From Leptolyngbyaceae cyanobacterium SM1_4_3 (GTDB taxonomy: Bacteria > Cyanobacteriota > Cyanobacteriia > Elainellales > Elainellaceae): a DNA stretch of 47,475 nt. The translations under genes were made by a program, and so were the position numbers. The DNA lies in NCBI GenBank assembly GCA_012031415.1, contig JAAUTN010000012.1, positions 1-47,475 on the forward strand. The letters are read 5' to 3'. Shown here one piece after another: positions 26,134 through 34,204 of the stretch. The notes below the pieces were generated by a model. That model was not told where the DNA came from, ran no database searches, and saw only the letters and a list, made by a program, of their open reading frames with translations. Numbering within the stretch: position 1 is the stretch's first letter; every line of letters starts with the position of its first letter.

Positions 26134-26253
26134 CATCAACATGGGGTTGAATGGCGTGAAGTAAATGAGATTACCAAATGGCGATCGAGCTGGATTGTGA
26201 AAGCAGGTGAAGACTTTCCTAGATTGACAAACGTTTATCCTGTAAATAGGTGA
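26134..26253 (+). pseudogene. C-terminal fragment of a DUF6883-like gene
   Basis: The frame reads WREVNEITKWRSSWIVKAGE and DFPRLTNVYPVNR before a TGA at 26251. The SSWIV..GEDFPRL..VYP pattern resembles the end of DUF6883 proteins, which I recall as frequent neighbours of DUF4926 genes; a DUF4926 gene starts 9 bp later. Family identification is tentative. Confidence 0.4.
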
Positions 26254-26262
26254 GGGAAAGTA

Positions 26263-26502
26263 ATGATGATCAAAGAATATGATGTAGTTGCTTTAACAGA
26301 CGAAATTCAAGCCATTCACAAAGAAACAAAGCAGCCAATCCTACTTAAGCGTGGGCAGGTGGGTACTGTCCTCACAAGTTTTAATGATCAGGCTTATCTA
26401 ATTGATTTTTCCGATGCTGAAGGCAAAACGTATGCGATGGAAACAGTTCCTTCAGATAAGTTGATGGTGCTGGTATACGAACCCTCTCTTGTGATTATTT
26501 GA
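26263..26502 (+). CDS. DUF4926 domain protein
   Basis: 79 residues: MMIKEYDVVALTDEIQAIHK, then LLKRGQVGTVLTSF, YLIDFSDAEGKTYAMETVPSDKLMVL. The YDVVALT...GQVGTVV...EVEFxD pattern is the DUF4926 family, a small beta-rich fold whose role is not established but which is often encoded beside toxin-antitoxin-like genes. Ribosome binding site AGGGAAAG just upstream. The expected upstream partner seems to survive only as a fragment. Confidence 0.78.
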   Translation: MMIKEYDVVALTDEIQAIHKETKQPILLKRGQVGTVLTSFNDQAYLIDFSDAEGKTYAMETVPSDKLMVLVYEPSLVII

Positions 26503-26536
26503 TAGCGAGATTGATGCGATGGGAGGGGCGATCGCC

Positions 26537-26664
26537 CTACCAAATGAGTTGTAGAGAGTATCGGGCGATCTTTACATCCTTGCTCACTAGGAAAACATTC
26601 TCAACGTTTGCTTGAGCAATAAGCAGGCGATCAAATGGGTCATTGTGATAACTGGGCAAATTGT
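26537..26664 (-). pseudogene. Tail fragment of a PIN-domain (VapC-type) toxin, copy 2
   Basis: Directly after the antitoxin stop the minus strand reads LPSYHNDPFDRLLIAQA, the conserved second half of PIN toxins, then NVENVFLVSKDVKIARYSLQLIW and a stop. The first ~80-90 residues with the N-terminal catalytic Asp are missing, so no active nuclease can be made. Confidence 0.7.
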
Positions 26665-26889
26665 CTAAGTCCAAAATTCATCAGGTAGAGGTTCATCAAA
26701 ATCATCGCTTATTTGAATTGCGCCAGCATCGAGTCCAACTTGACGAGAAGTTTTAGCGCTAATGGGCACTAACCGAGCGAGTGGAGTGCTATCTTCCGTA
26801 AGAATAATTTCTGTTCCTTCAAGTACTAGAGAGATTAACTCTCTTAGATCGGCTTGTGCATCACCTAGATCGATCATTCTTGTAAGCAT
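26665..26889 (-). CDS. Phd/YefM-type antitoxin, orphaned
   Basis: 74 residues from MLTRMIDLGDAQADLRELIS; start at 26889 fits GAGG 8 nt upstream, while the longer frame to 26919 has no signal. EGTEIILTEDSTPLARLVP is the typical Phd/YefM DNA-binding and dimer region and DEPLPDEFW the toxin-binding tail. Its toxin partner immediately downstream survives only as a fragment, so the antitoxin may now act alone, autoregulating or countering related toxins. Confidence 0.82.
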   Translation of the reverse strand: MLTRMIDLGDAQADLRELISLVLEGTEIILTEDSTPLARLVPISAKTSRQVGLDAGAIQISDDFDEPLPDEFWT

Positions 26890-26945
26890 TACCGCTTCCT
26901 CAAACTTGCTTAAATTCAAGCCTAATTTAAGTAGACGTTACTGCT

Positions 26946-26980
26946 AAGATCTGCGACTTCTTGAAGAAGTCGCAGATCTT
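26946..26980. repeat. 35-bp palindrome, copy 1
   Basis: AAGATCTGCGACTTCTT, a central G, then its reverse complement: a perfect 17-bp-arm palindrome. A near-identical copy lies at 47321-47354 and a degenerate relative at 15964-15998. Between genes on both occasions. Confidence 0.8.
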
Positions 26981-26997
26981 AATCTCTAGGTATGGCG

Positions 26998-27312
26998 TTA
27001 CTCCACTACATCTCCGATTGCCACATAGCGCAGCAAGATTCTCAGCACTTCACCGGGGTTGAGTGTGATGGTGGTTTCGGCGTTGGGGAGGGCGATCGCC
27101 GGACTCCATAGCCCCGCTTCGGCGTAATGTAAGTTGTGGAGCTGGTGGATGGTGTGCTGCACTAGGGTGGGTGAGCCGATTAGCAAATGTCGAATGGGTT
27201 CGCGGTAGGGCTGACCGTTGGCGGCGGGGTGCTGTCGGGGCGCAACGGATAGGGGAATGGGCTGTAGCGCTCCAGTGAAGGCTATAGGACTGGTGATTAA
27301 GTTGGAATGCAT
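26998..27312 (-). CDS. Conserved hypothetical cyanobacterial protein
   Basis: 104 residues from MHSNLITSPIAFTGALQPIP; AAGGA 8 nt upstream supports 27312 over an earlier in-frame start. The core EPIRHLLIGSPTLVQHTIHQ and LHNLHYAEAGLWSPAI, with a C-terminal GEVLRILLRYV, resembles a small cyanobacterial family I remember by its IRHLLLGS...TIHHLH...YAEVG.WSP pattern. Function unknown; soluble, no signal peptide. Confidence 0.7.
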   Translation of the reverse strand: MHSNLITSPIAFTGALQPIPLSVAPRQHPAANGQPYREPIRHLLIGSPTLVQHTIHQLHNLHYAEAGLWSPAIALPNAETTITLNPGEVLRILLRYVAIGDVVE

Positions 27313-27595
27313 GGGTTTTCCTTGAGAGAAACGATAGGGAGGAAAACCCAAAAATTCGGCCGCCCCGATGCGTTTCCATTGCAAGCTGGGGCGGCTGAAA
27401 ATAGGGATAAAATACCTTCAGCCCCCAGACTGCTGCGAACAGTCGAAAGGGTCAGCTATCGGAAGTTGTGTCACCAACTTTCGGTAGCGCGACTAAATTT
27501 TTGGGTCTGCAACTCGGAAGAACTCACTCTGTCAAAGTCGCATTGAAAGATTAAATCTTATTCCAGGTAATTAGTCAATCTTGATTAGACAAAAA
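27313..27595. other. Divergent spacer with an RNA-compatible hairpin
   Basis: Within this spacer 27455-27488 forms a 14-bp stem (GCTATCGGAAGTTG / CAACTTTCGGTAGC) whose only two deviations are G-U pairs, as expected for an RNA structure. A T5 run follows about 13 nt later. It could be a leader element of the downstream toxin-antitoxin pair. Confidence 0.5.
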
Positions 27596-27859
27596 ATGGA
27601 AACAACTAAACTAACCAGCGAAGGTCAAGTGATTATCCCTAAAGCCTTACGAGAGGCTCATCGGTGGGAAGCAGGACAGGAATTGTTGGCAATTGATACA
27701 GGAGACGGAATTCTCTTGAAGCCCAAAAAAGCTTTTTCAGAAACCACTTTAGAGGATGTAGCAGGTTGCCTAAAATATTCAGGCAGTCCTCAAAGCTTGG
27801 AGGATATGGAAAATGCAGTCTCAGTTGGTGTTAAGGAGCAATGGAATGATCGCAGTTGA
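27596..27859 (+). CDS. AbrB/VapB-type antitoxin
   Basis: 87 residues from METTKLTSEGQVIIPKALRE, a swapped-hairpin AbrB DNA-binding domain (TSEGQVIIPK, GQELLAIDTGDGILLKP), followed by a toxin-binding tail. An in-frame ATT-preceded start at 27581 would add five residues. It overlaps the PIN toxin gene by 14 bp; together they form a type II toxin-antitoxin operon expected to be autorepressed through this protein. Confidence 0.88.
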   Translation: METTKLTSEGQVIIPKALREAHRWEAGQELLAIDTGDGILLKPKKAFSETTLEDVAGCLKYSGSPQSLEDMENAVSVGVKEQWNDRS

Positions 27860-28235
27860 CACTAATATTATTGTGCGACTGTTAACTCAAGATGACGAAG
27901 CACAGTTTCAGAAGAGTGTACAAATCTTCAAGTTGGAAGAGTTTTTTATACCAGATACGGTCATTCTCGAAACAGAATGGGTTTTACGATTTGCATATAA
28001 ATTTCAGCCGTTTGAAATCTGTAAAGCGCTTAGAAACCTCTTTGGACTACCAAATGTTCATCTGGCAAATATAGGCTTGACTGCTCAAGTTCTTGTGTGG
28101 CATGAGAGCGGTTTAGATTTTGCAGATGCCTTTCATCTAGCATACAGCCAGCACTGTTATGCAATGTATACCTTTGACAACAAATTTGTGAAGCGTGCCG
28201 AAGATATCACAAAATGCGAGGTTAAGGGTCCGTAG
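27846..28235 (+). CDS. PIN-domain toxin (VapC-type ribonuclease)
   Basis: 129 residues. MIAVDTNIIVRLLTQDD carries the first catalytic Asp, ILETEWVLRFAYK the Glu, and SGLDFADAFHLAYSQ with YTFDNKFVKRA the later Asp residues, so the acidic site of PIN nucleases looks intact. Expected to cleave RNA, Mg-dependent. AAGGAG 6 nt before the ATG at 27846 decides the start, within the antitoxin gene. Functional pair with the preceding AbrB antitoxin. Confidence 0.9.
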   Translation: MIAVDTNIIVRLLTQDDEAQFQKSVQIFKLEEFFIPDTVILETEWVLRFAYKFQPFEICKALRNLFGLPNVHLANIGLTAQVLVWHESGLDFADAFHLAYSQHCYAMYTFDNKFVKRAEDITKCEVKGP

Positions 28236-28706
28236 TTAGTTTACGGCAAAGCTTATGAAGTTGAGATCCTTTCTCAAATCTCTTTAGAAACGTTATACAA
28301 GATTGAGCTATTTTCTAACACTTATTCCTTCGTTTTCTCGTCAGGGCATTTTATTCAAAGCAGCTTTAAGAAAATCTGAGGATGCAGAAATTGTATAAAG
28401 TTTCGATAAAACTATCACGAATTAGGATTGCCAAACCCTGATTTTTTGGCGTTTAATGCTCCATAGCCTGTGCATCAGTACAACTACAGAGAAGACTTTT
28501 TGGAGTGTCTACCAAGCCATTCATATTGGAAAATTCCACAAGAATATTCTTAATCAATAAAGTTACAAATTTTATTTGGGTGAAGAATTTCTTGCACATT
28601 GATTCATACCCAATCGGAATGATTTTGATCTGCAAGGAATTCATCAATGAGTTGTGAAACCCCATGATTCTCTTCAATCAAAATTGAGCAGAATTGGCTA
28701 GCTAAT
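28236..28706. other. AT-rich intergenic region
   Basis: About 470 bp, more AT-rich than the surroundings. A 74-codon minus-strand frame exists (28453-28677) but lacks a ribosome binding site and recognisable features. I see no RNA gene or repeat. Confidence 0.4.
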
Positions 28707-29252
28707 ATGTCACCTTTGCAAACCTCTGTCGTGTCTAATCCCTGTCCCCTGCGTTTTTTAGAGCAAAACCCATCTCTGTCCGACTCACTTTGTGCAGACT
28801 GTGACTTTAATCTAGATCAAGTTGCGACGTTAATCAGACCTGCCTTAGAAGCTCAGAAACGTTGTCAAATAGCATCCTTCTACATTCAAGCAGTTGCCAT
28901 CGGGCGAACATCTTTTCTCATTACTAACCTGATGCAGTCTGAAATTAGCCATAATACGGCGATCGCCTCTAGCTGGCTGATTGGCAGAAGCTTAACCTGT
29001 GCGATTACAGTTCAAGACGCTTCGGTGTCCCGCTGTCATGCAGTCATTAGCCATCATCGCAATGCAGGATTTAGCGTGACCGACATTGGCAGCAGCAACG
29101 GCACCTGGGTCAATCGACAGCGCATTCCCGTGATGGAGCGGCGATCGCTTCAAGATGGGGACTTAATGCAGGTTGGTAGCCTCAAGATTGAATTTTTTGT
29201 AACGACCCGGAGCCAACCCGGAACCAATGTCGGTGAAGCGACCTATTATTGA
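28707..29252 (+). CDS. FHA domain protein
   Basis: 181 residues. The N-terminal ~85 residues are without recognised domain and include Cys at LCADCDF. The FHA domain spans about 89-165: WLIGRSLTCAITVQDASVSR, CHAVISHH, DIGSSNGTWVNRQRI and LQDGDLMQVG, containing the GR, SRxH and NG motifs that bind phosphothreonine peptides. Such proteins act as readers in Ser/Thr kinase signalling. No kinase is adjacent; the FHA-PBP1A gene 20 kb away is not evidently linked. Followed at 112 bp by trpS on the same strand. Confidence 0.85.
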   Translation: MSPLQTSVVSNPCPLRFLEQNPSLSDSLCADCDFNLDQVATLIRPALEAQKRCQIASFYIQAVAIGRTSFLITNLMQSEISHNTAIASSWLIGRSLTCAITVQDASVSRCHAVISHHRNAGFSVTDIGSSNGTWVNRQRIPVMERRSLQDGDLMQVGSLKIEFFVTTRSQPGTNVGEATYY

Positions 29253-29364
29253 GGAGAAGCATTTTCAAACCACTGCGTTCGGTTGAGTTTGCAGCGTAGG
29301 TAGTGATAGAAAAGTAAGGGCTTGATTATTCAGCGAGTTCCGCAGCCAGATTTACTTTACACCT

Positions 29365-30375
29365 ATGGGCAAACAGCGCGTTCTTTCCGGGATTCAACCT
29401 ACTGGCGATCTCCATTTGGGGAATTACCTGGGTGCAATTCGCAACTGGGTAGAGATCCAGCGCGACTTTGACAGTTTTTTATTCATGGCTGACCTTCACG
29501 CCATGACCGTTCCTCACAATCCCGCCGTTCTAGCCGAAAACACCTACAAGGTTGCGGCAACCTATTTAGCCTGCGGAATTGATTTAGAGTGCGCCACGAT
29601 CTTTGTTCAGTCACACGTTCCGGCTCACACTGAACTGTCCTGGCTGCTGACCTGCATCACGCCGCTAAACTGGCTCTATGACATGGTGCAATATCGCGAG
29701 AAAGCGATTAAACAGGGTGAAAACGTGGGGGCAGGATTGCTGTGCTATCCGGTGCTGCAAGCGGCAGACATTTTGCTCTACGAGCCAGACAAAGTGCCTG
29801 TGGGCGAAGACCAGAAGCAACACCTGGAGCTAACGCGAGACATTGCGGCGCGGCTTAACTATCAGTTTGGTAAAGAAAACCAGCCGATTTTGAAGTTACC
29901 CGACCCGATGATTCGCAAAGAAGGGGCGCGGGTGATGAGTTTGACAGACGGCACTCGAAAGATGTCAAAGTCTGACCCCTCAGAGCTAAGCCGAATTAAC
30001 CTGCTGGATTCGCCAGAGGAAATTCAGCATAAGGTTAAGCGCTGCAAAACCGACCCGATTCGCGGACTGACGTTTGATGACCCGGAACGGCCAGAATGCA
30101 ACAATTTGCTGACGCTTTACGCTCTGCTCTCCAGTCAAACCAAAGAAGCTGTTGCAGAAGAGTGTCGGGAAATGGGCTGGGGACAGTTTAAGCCACTGCT
30201 AGCTGAGACGGCGATCGCCGCCCTGAAACCGATTCAGGACAAATATCATGCGATTATGTCTGACAAGGACTACCTAGAGTCGGTGCTGCGTCAGGGGCGA
30301 GAAAAGGCGGAGGCGATCGCCAACGTTACCCTCACAAAGGTCAAATCTGCTCTAGGCTATTCCACGCCCCTGTAA
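29365..30375 (+). CDS. trpS: Tryptophanyl-tRNA synthetase
   Basis: 336-residue class I aminoacyl-tRNA synthetase that charges tRNA-Trp. PTGDLHLGNYLGA is the HIGH-type signature, MADLHAMT and YPVLQAADILLY follow the family, PVGEDQKQHLELTRDIA lines the Trp pocket, and KMSKSDPS is the KMSKS loop. Length is normal for bacteria. The metF-like gene follows by 49 bp on the same strand, so they are probably co-transcribed. Confidence 0.96.
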   Translation: MGKQRVLSGIQPTGDLHLGNYLGAIRNWVEIQRDFDSFLFMADLHAMTVPHNPAVLAENTYKVAATYLACGIDLECATIFVQSHVPAHTELSWLLTCITPLNWLYDMVQYREKAIKQGENVGAGLLCYPVLQAADILLYEPDKVPVGEDQKQHLELTRDIAARLNYQFGKENQPILKLPDPMIRKEGARVMSLTDGTRKMSKSDPSELSRINLLDSPEEIQHKVKRCKTDPIRGLTFDDPERPECNNLLTLYALLSSQTKEAVAEECREMGWGQFKPLLAETAIAALKPIQDKYHAIMSDKDYLESVLRQGREKAEAIANVTLTKVKSALGYSTPL

Positions 30376-30424
30376 CCCCCTTACAAATCCTCTTTCCCCC
30401 TGCTCCCCTACCCCTTCCGCCGCA

Positions 30425-31333
30425 ATGTCCGATCGCCCTTTTCCCCCCTCTCGCCTCCGCACCGCCGTCCAAGCCAAAGAATTCCTCATCACCGCTGAGG
30501 TGATGCCGCCCAAAGGGGGAAATCCGGCGCACATGATCGAGATGGCAAAACTGTTAAGCGATCGCGTTCATGCCGTCAATATTACCGATGGCAGTCGAGC
30601 GGTATTGCGAATGTCGTCGCTGGCTTCGTCGGTGATTTTGCTTCACCAGGGAATTGAGCCAATCTGTCAGGTGGCCTGCCGCGATCGCAACTGCATTGCC
30701 CTGCAAGCTGACCTGATGGGCGCACAGGCCCTCGGCATTCGCAACATTTTGGCGCTGACAGGCGACCCGATCAAAGCGGGCGACCATCCCACTGCAAAAG
30801 GCGTGTTTGATTTAGAATCGGTGCGCTTGCTCAAGCTGATTGACAAGCTCAACCAGGGGCTAGACTTTAACGAGAAACCGCTGACCGATGGCGCAACGGA
30901 GCTATTTGCAGGAGCGGCAATTGACCCGCAGTGTGGCAGTTGGTCAGGGCTACAGCGGCGGTTTGAACGCAAGCTAGAGGCGGGGGCGCAGTTTTTTCAG
31001 AGCCAACTCATTTCAGATTTCGATCGCCTGGAAAAATTTATGGATCAGATTGCAGTAGGCTGCAAAAGGCCCGTTCTAGCAGGCATTTTTCTGTTGAAGT
31101 CTGCCAAAAATGCCCGATTCATCAACCGCAACGTACCCGGTGTCCACATTCCCGATCTTATCATTGACCGCCTGGAGCAAGCAACCGAGCCACTGCAAGA
31201 GGGAGTGGCGATCGCCGCAGAACAGGTGCAGCTTGCCCGCCAGCTTTGCCAGGGCGTTCACCTGATGGCCGTTAAACGAGAAGATCTGATTCCCAAAATT
31301 CTGGATTTGGCGGGGATTTCCCCTCTCAGCTAG
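30425..31333 (+). CDS. Methylenetetrahydrofolate reductase family protein
   Basis: 302 residues. LITAEVMPPKGGNPAHMIEM is the N-terminal folate/catalytic strand with E in the place of the MTHFR catalytic Glu, VNITDGSRA follows, and NILALTGDPIKAGDHP is the FAD-binding loop. AGAQFFQSQLISD corresponds to the family's GADFFVTQ region. It should reduce 5,10-methylene-THF to 5-methyl-THF with FAD for methionine synthesis. The sequence is closer to the shorter, divergent MTHFR forms than to E. coli MetF, so I give no symbol. Convergent with bioY, overlapping by 4 bp. Confidence 0.85.
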   Translation: MSDRPFPPSRLRTAVQAKEFLITAEVMPPKGGNPAHMIEMAKLLSDRVHAVNITDGSRAVLRMSSLASSVILLHQGIEPICQVACRDRNCIALQADLMGAQALGIRNILALTGDPIKAGDHPTAKGVFDLESVRLLKLIDKLNQGLDFNEKPLTDGATELFAGAAIDPQCGSWSGLQRRFERKLEAGAQFFQSQLISDFDRLEKFMDQIAVGCKRPVLAGIFLLKSAKNARFINRNVPGVHIPDLIIDRLEQATEPLQEGVAIAAEQVQLARQLCQGVHLMAVKREDLIPKILDLAGISPLS

Positions 31334-31917
31334 GGGCGAAACTGGCTATGTGACAGCAGCTTCCATCCAAAAGGCAAAGCGAGGGCTGCAATCATTAGCT
31401 TCAGGACATCGCCAATGATGAATGGATAAAGACCGACTGCGATCGCCTGCTTCCAGCCCACAAACACCGTCAGCCAGGTGACACCAAACGCATAAATGAC
31501 TGCATTGCCAAACAGCATTGCTAGAGCCGTCGTACTGATTTGTCGATCCCAGCCCTGCTCTGCCAACTGCCCCGTGATGTAAGCCGCCACAACAAAGCCA
31601 ATCAGATACCCACCCGTTGGCCCCAAAAGTTGAGACAGCCCGCTTGCACCTGCGGCAAACACTGGCAAACCCGTTAGCCCTTCTGCTAAATAAGCCAACA
31701 GGCAAAGGCTGCCCCGTTTACTGCCTAGAGTCGCGCCTGCTAAAAGTACCATCAGGGTTTGCCCTGTGATAGGAACTGGGCTAAAAGGCAGAGGAATCGC
31801 AACTTGAGCAGACAAGCCGATCAGCAGGGAGACTCCCAAAATTAGCAAGAGATCATACGCTAGAGCCTGATGTTTATCGTCAGGCTGCAAAAGGTCAGCA
31901 TAGGTAGCATGGGTCAT
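31330..31917 (-). CDS. bioY: Biotin transporter BioY
   Basis: 195 residues, S component of an ECF-type biotin importer. Start MTHATYADLLQ at 31917 follows AGGAG by 8 nt; the longer frame to 32040 has no signal. About six membrane helices; the family signature reads VPITGQTLMVLLAGATLGSK and LAYLAEGLTGLPVFA with GPTGGYLIGFVVAAY. BioM/BioN partners are not nearby; BioY can work with a shared ECF module or alone. Divergent from the carotenoid oxygenase gene, 135 bp apart. Confidence 0.93.
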   Translation of the reverse strand: MTHATYADLLQPDDKHQALAYDLLLILGVSLLIGLSAQVAIPLPFSPVPITGQTLMVLLAGATLGSKRGSLCLLAYLAEGLTGLPVFAAGASGLSQLLGPTGGYLIGFVVAAYITGQLAEQGWDRQISTTALAMLFGNAVIYAFGVTWLTVFVGWKQAIAVGLYPFIIGDVLKLMIAALALPFGWKLLSHSQFRP

Positions 31918-32052
31918 ACCGCTTACTCCTGAATTTACTGCGCTACACAACGGTGTAATTGAAGTAAAGAGTAGACTGAATGTAAGCGCAACCTTCACGG
32001 TAAGATTGCCGCTACAGGTGGCTGTGCCTCGTCGTAACAATTGAAACTGCTA

Positions 32053-33519
32053 ATGGTTAGTACCGCTCCTCGAACTCAGACTCGCGCTTGGGCTAAGGCA
32101 ATTCCTGAGACGGCTGAAAATGCGATCGCCTGCCCAATCTCAGAATTTCCGCTCACGCCGCTGGAGGTGCTTTCAGGCAACCTTCCTTCAGGCTTACAGG
32201 GTTCCCTTTACCGCAACGGACCAGCTCGACTAGCGCGAGGCAGATACATGGTTGGGCACTGGTTTGACGGAGACGGGGCAGTTTTGGGCATCCACTTCAC
32301 GCCTACAGGCGCAACCGGAACTTATCGCTTTGTCCAAACCGGAGGCTATCAGGCAGAGGAAAAGGCTGGTGAATTACTGTTTGGCGGATACGGGACGATG
32401 CCAACGGGTGGCTTCTGGCAGCGGTTTCTACGTGACACAAAGAATGCTGGAAACACATCGGTACTAGCCCTATCTGACAAATTACTGACGCTGTGGGAAG
32501 GCGGTAAGCCCCACGCGCTAGATTTGCAAACCCTCGATACTTTTGGGCTAGATGACCTGGGCGGACTGCATCAAGACTTACGCTACTCCGCTCACCCCAA
32601 ACGCGATCCGCACACGGGCGACATTTACAACTTTGGCATCGCCTACGGCAAGACAGGCGTGTTGAATGTCTACCGCAGCAGTGCTTCTGGGCAAATTGTG
32701 AAGCAAAATGCGATCGCCCTTGAGGGTCTGCCAATGATTCACGATTTTGTCCTGGCAGGTCGCTATCTGGTCTTTTTTGCGCCTCCGGTTCACCTGAATC
32801 CGTTTCCGGTGTTGCTCAGACTTAAAACCTACAGCGATTCACTCACCTGGCAACCTGAAAAGGGCACTCAGGTTTTGGTAATCGATCGAGAAAGCCTGGA
32901 AGTGATCAGCCGCAGCCAAGTTGAACCCTGGTATCAGTGGCATTTTAGTAATGGCTACGTTGGCGCTGACGGCGCTGTAGTTGTAGATCTGGTTCGCTAT
33001 CAAGACTTTCAGACGAACCAGTATCTTCAGGAAGTTACCATTGGCAAAACGCACACGGCTGCAAAGGGAACCCTCTGGCGGCTGCGGCTCGATCCGCAGT
33101 CGGGTCGGATGTTGGAAACCTCGGAACTGCTGGATCGAGGCTGTGAGTTTCCGGTTGTCCATCCGGCTGAAGTGGGTCAACCGTCCCGCTTTACCTACTT
33201 GAGTCTGCACCGTCCAGAAGTAGATATCAGTCAAGAGGTGTTTGGGGCGATCGCCCGCTATGACCATCAGACAAACACCTTGACTGAAGCAAACCTGGGC
33301 AAAAACTGTTATCCCTCTGAGCCAATTTATGCACCCGATGCCGCAGACCCGACCAAAGGCTGGGTGCTGACGGTTGTATTTGACGGCAATCAAGAGTGTA
33401 GTGAGGTGTGGGTGTTGGATGGCGATCGCCTTGACGAGCAGCCCGTCTGCCGTTTAGCGCTGCCCAGCATTATTCCACTTAGCTTTCACGGCACCTGGAA
33501 ACCAGCCTCACTTGAGTAA
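32053..33519 (+). CDS. Carotenoid cleavage oxygenase (apocarotenoid oxygenase type)
   Basis: 488 residues from MVSTAPRTQTRAWAKAI. Seven-bladed propeller Fe(II) enzyme; the iron-binding His are visible as YSAHPKRDP, MIHDFV, WHFSNGY and, at the C-terminus, LSFHGTW. RNGPARLARGRYMVGHWFDG and YRFVQTGGY near the start match ACO-type proteins. It cleaves a double bond of carotenoids or apocarotenals with O2, giving retinal-like products; exact substrate cannot be read from sequence. No clear ribosome binding site. Confidence 0.92.
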   Translation: MVSTAPRTQTRAWAKAIPETAENAIACPISEFPLTPLEVLSGNLPSGLQGSLYRNGPARLARGRYMVGHWFDGDGAVLGIHFTPTGATGTYRFVQTGGYQAEEKAGELLFGGYGTMPTGGFWQRFLRDTKNAGNTSVLALSDKLLTLWEGGKPHALDLQTLDTFGLDDLGGLHQDLRYSAHPKRDPHTGDIYNFGIAYGKTGVLNVYRSSASGQIVKQNAIALEGLPMIHDFVLAGRYLVFFAPPVHLNPFPVLLRLKTYSDSLTWQPEKGTQVLVIDRESLEVISRSQVEPWYQWHFSNGYVGADGAVVVDLVRYQDFQTNQYLQEVTIGKTHTAAKGTLWRLRLDPQSGRMLETSELLDRGCEFPVVHPAEVGQPSRFTYLSLHRPEVDISQEVFGAIARYDHQTNTLTEANLGKNCYPSEPIYAPDAADPTKGWVLTVVFDGNQECSEVWVLDGDRLDEQPVCRLALPSIIPLSFHGTWKPASLE

Positions 33520-33529
33520 CTATCGCTAT

Positions 33530-33551
33530 ACTGTAGACACACTGTAGATAC
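33530..33551. promoter_or_regulatory. Candidate operator upstream of mazEF (11-bp direct repeat)
   Basis: ACTGTAGACAC and ACTGTAGATAC stand in tandem with an 11-bp period, one helical turn, 55 bp before the antitoxin start. Position and spacing suit a MazE-type autorepressor site; not proven. Confidence 0.35.
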
Positions 33552-33606
33552 TTCTACCCAAAGAGCAGAAAGTATTAACTTTGCTTTGTCAAACGGAGAT
33601 CCAGAT

Positions 33607-33846
33607 ATGGTGTCAACGGTTTCAAAGTGGGGAAATAGTCTTGCTATTCGCATCCCCCAAAACCTCGCTAAAGAAATTAACTTAGCTGAAGGGGTCGAAA
33701 TCGATCTGGAGGTCATCAATGGAGCTTTAGTTCTAAAGCCCAAAGTCCGAAAACGCTACTCGCTCAGCGAACTGGTGATGGAAATTACGCCAGACAATCT
33801 TCACGCAGAGATCGATGCTGGAGGAGCAGTAGGGAATGAATGGTAG
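33607..33846 (+). CDS. mazE: MazE-type antitoxin (AbrB fold)
   Basis: 79 residues: MVSTVSKWGNSLAIRIPQNL is the classic MazE/AbrB N-terminus, then EINLAEGVEIDLEVINGALVLKP; the C-terminal part (LVMEITPDNLHAEIDAGGAV) is the toxin-binding tail. Start at 33607 with GGAG 8 nt upstream. The stop overlaps the MazF start by 7 bp, so the two are translationally coupled. Expected to neutralise MazF and repress the operon. Confidence 0.93.
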   Translation: MVSTVSKWGNSLAIRIPQNLAKEINLAEGVEIDLEVINGALVLKPKVRKRYSLSELVMEITPDNLHAEIDAGGAVGNEW

Positions 33847-34187
33847 CACCGTCAAATCTTTATATTCCAGATCGAGGAGATATCGTTTATCTTAACTTTG
33901 ACCCAACTAAGGGGCACGAGCAAAGAGGACACAGACCTGCGTTCGTGATTTCGCCTCGTATCTACAACGAAAAAAGCTCCCTGGCTCTATTCATGCCGAT
34001 TACCAAGCAGCAGAAAGGCTATCCTTTTGAGGTTCTTCTGCCAATTGGGTTGAAGATCCAGGGAGTTATTCTTGCAGATCAGATTAAGTGTTTGGACTGG
34101 CAGGCTCGTACTGTGCAATTTGCTGAATCTGTGCCCCAGAGTGTAATTGAGGAAGTTCAAGCAAAAATTGAGCCGCTGTTGCTTTGA
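33840..34187 (+). CDS. mazF: MazF-type endoribonuclease toxin
   Basis: 115 residues of the MazF/PemK fold: YIPDRGDIVYLNFDPTKGHE with QRGHRPAFVISP, then LALFMPITKQQKGYPFEV and GVILADQIKCLDWQARTV. These contain the family's catalytic Arg (RGHRPA) and Thr (PIT). It should cut single-stranded RNA at short motifs, blocked by the MazE partner just upstream. Full length and apparently intact. Confidence 0.94.
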   Translation: MVAPSNLYIPDRGDIVYLNFDPTKGHEQRGHRPAFVISPRIYNEKSSLALFMPITKQQKGYPFEVLLPIGLKIQGVILADQIKCLDWQARTVQFAESVPQSVIEEVQAKIEPLLL

Positions 34188-34204
34188 GCGAATTGAGTAG
34201 GGGG

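Noticed and set aside
28453-28677. 74-codon minus-strand frame in the spacer before the FHA gene
   Set aside because: No ribosome binding site, unusual composition for this genome and no family resemblance; probably chance in AT-rich DNA.
30425-31333. Bifunctional MTHFR/homocysteine methyltransferase
   Set aside because: Length and motifs cover only the reductase domain.
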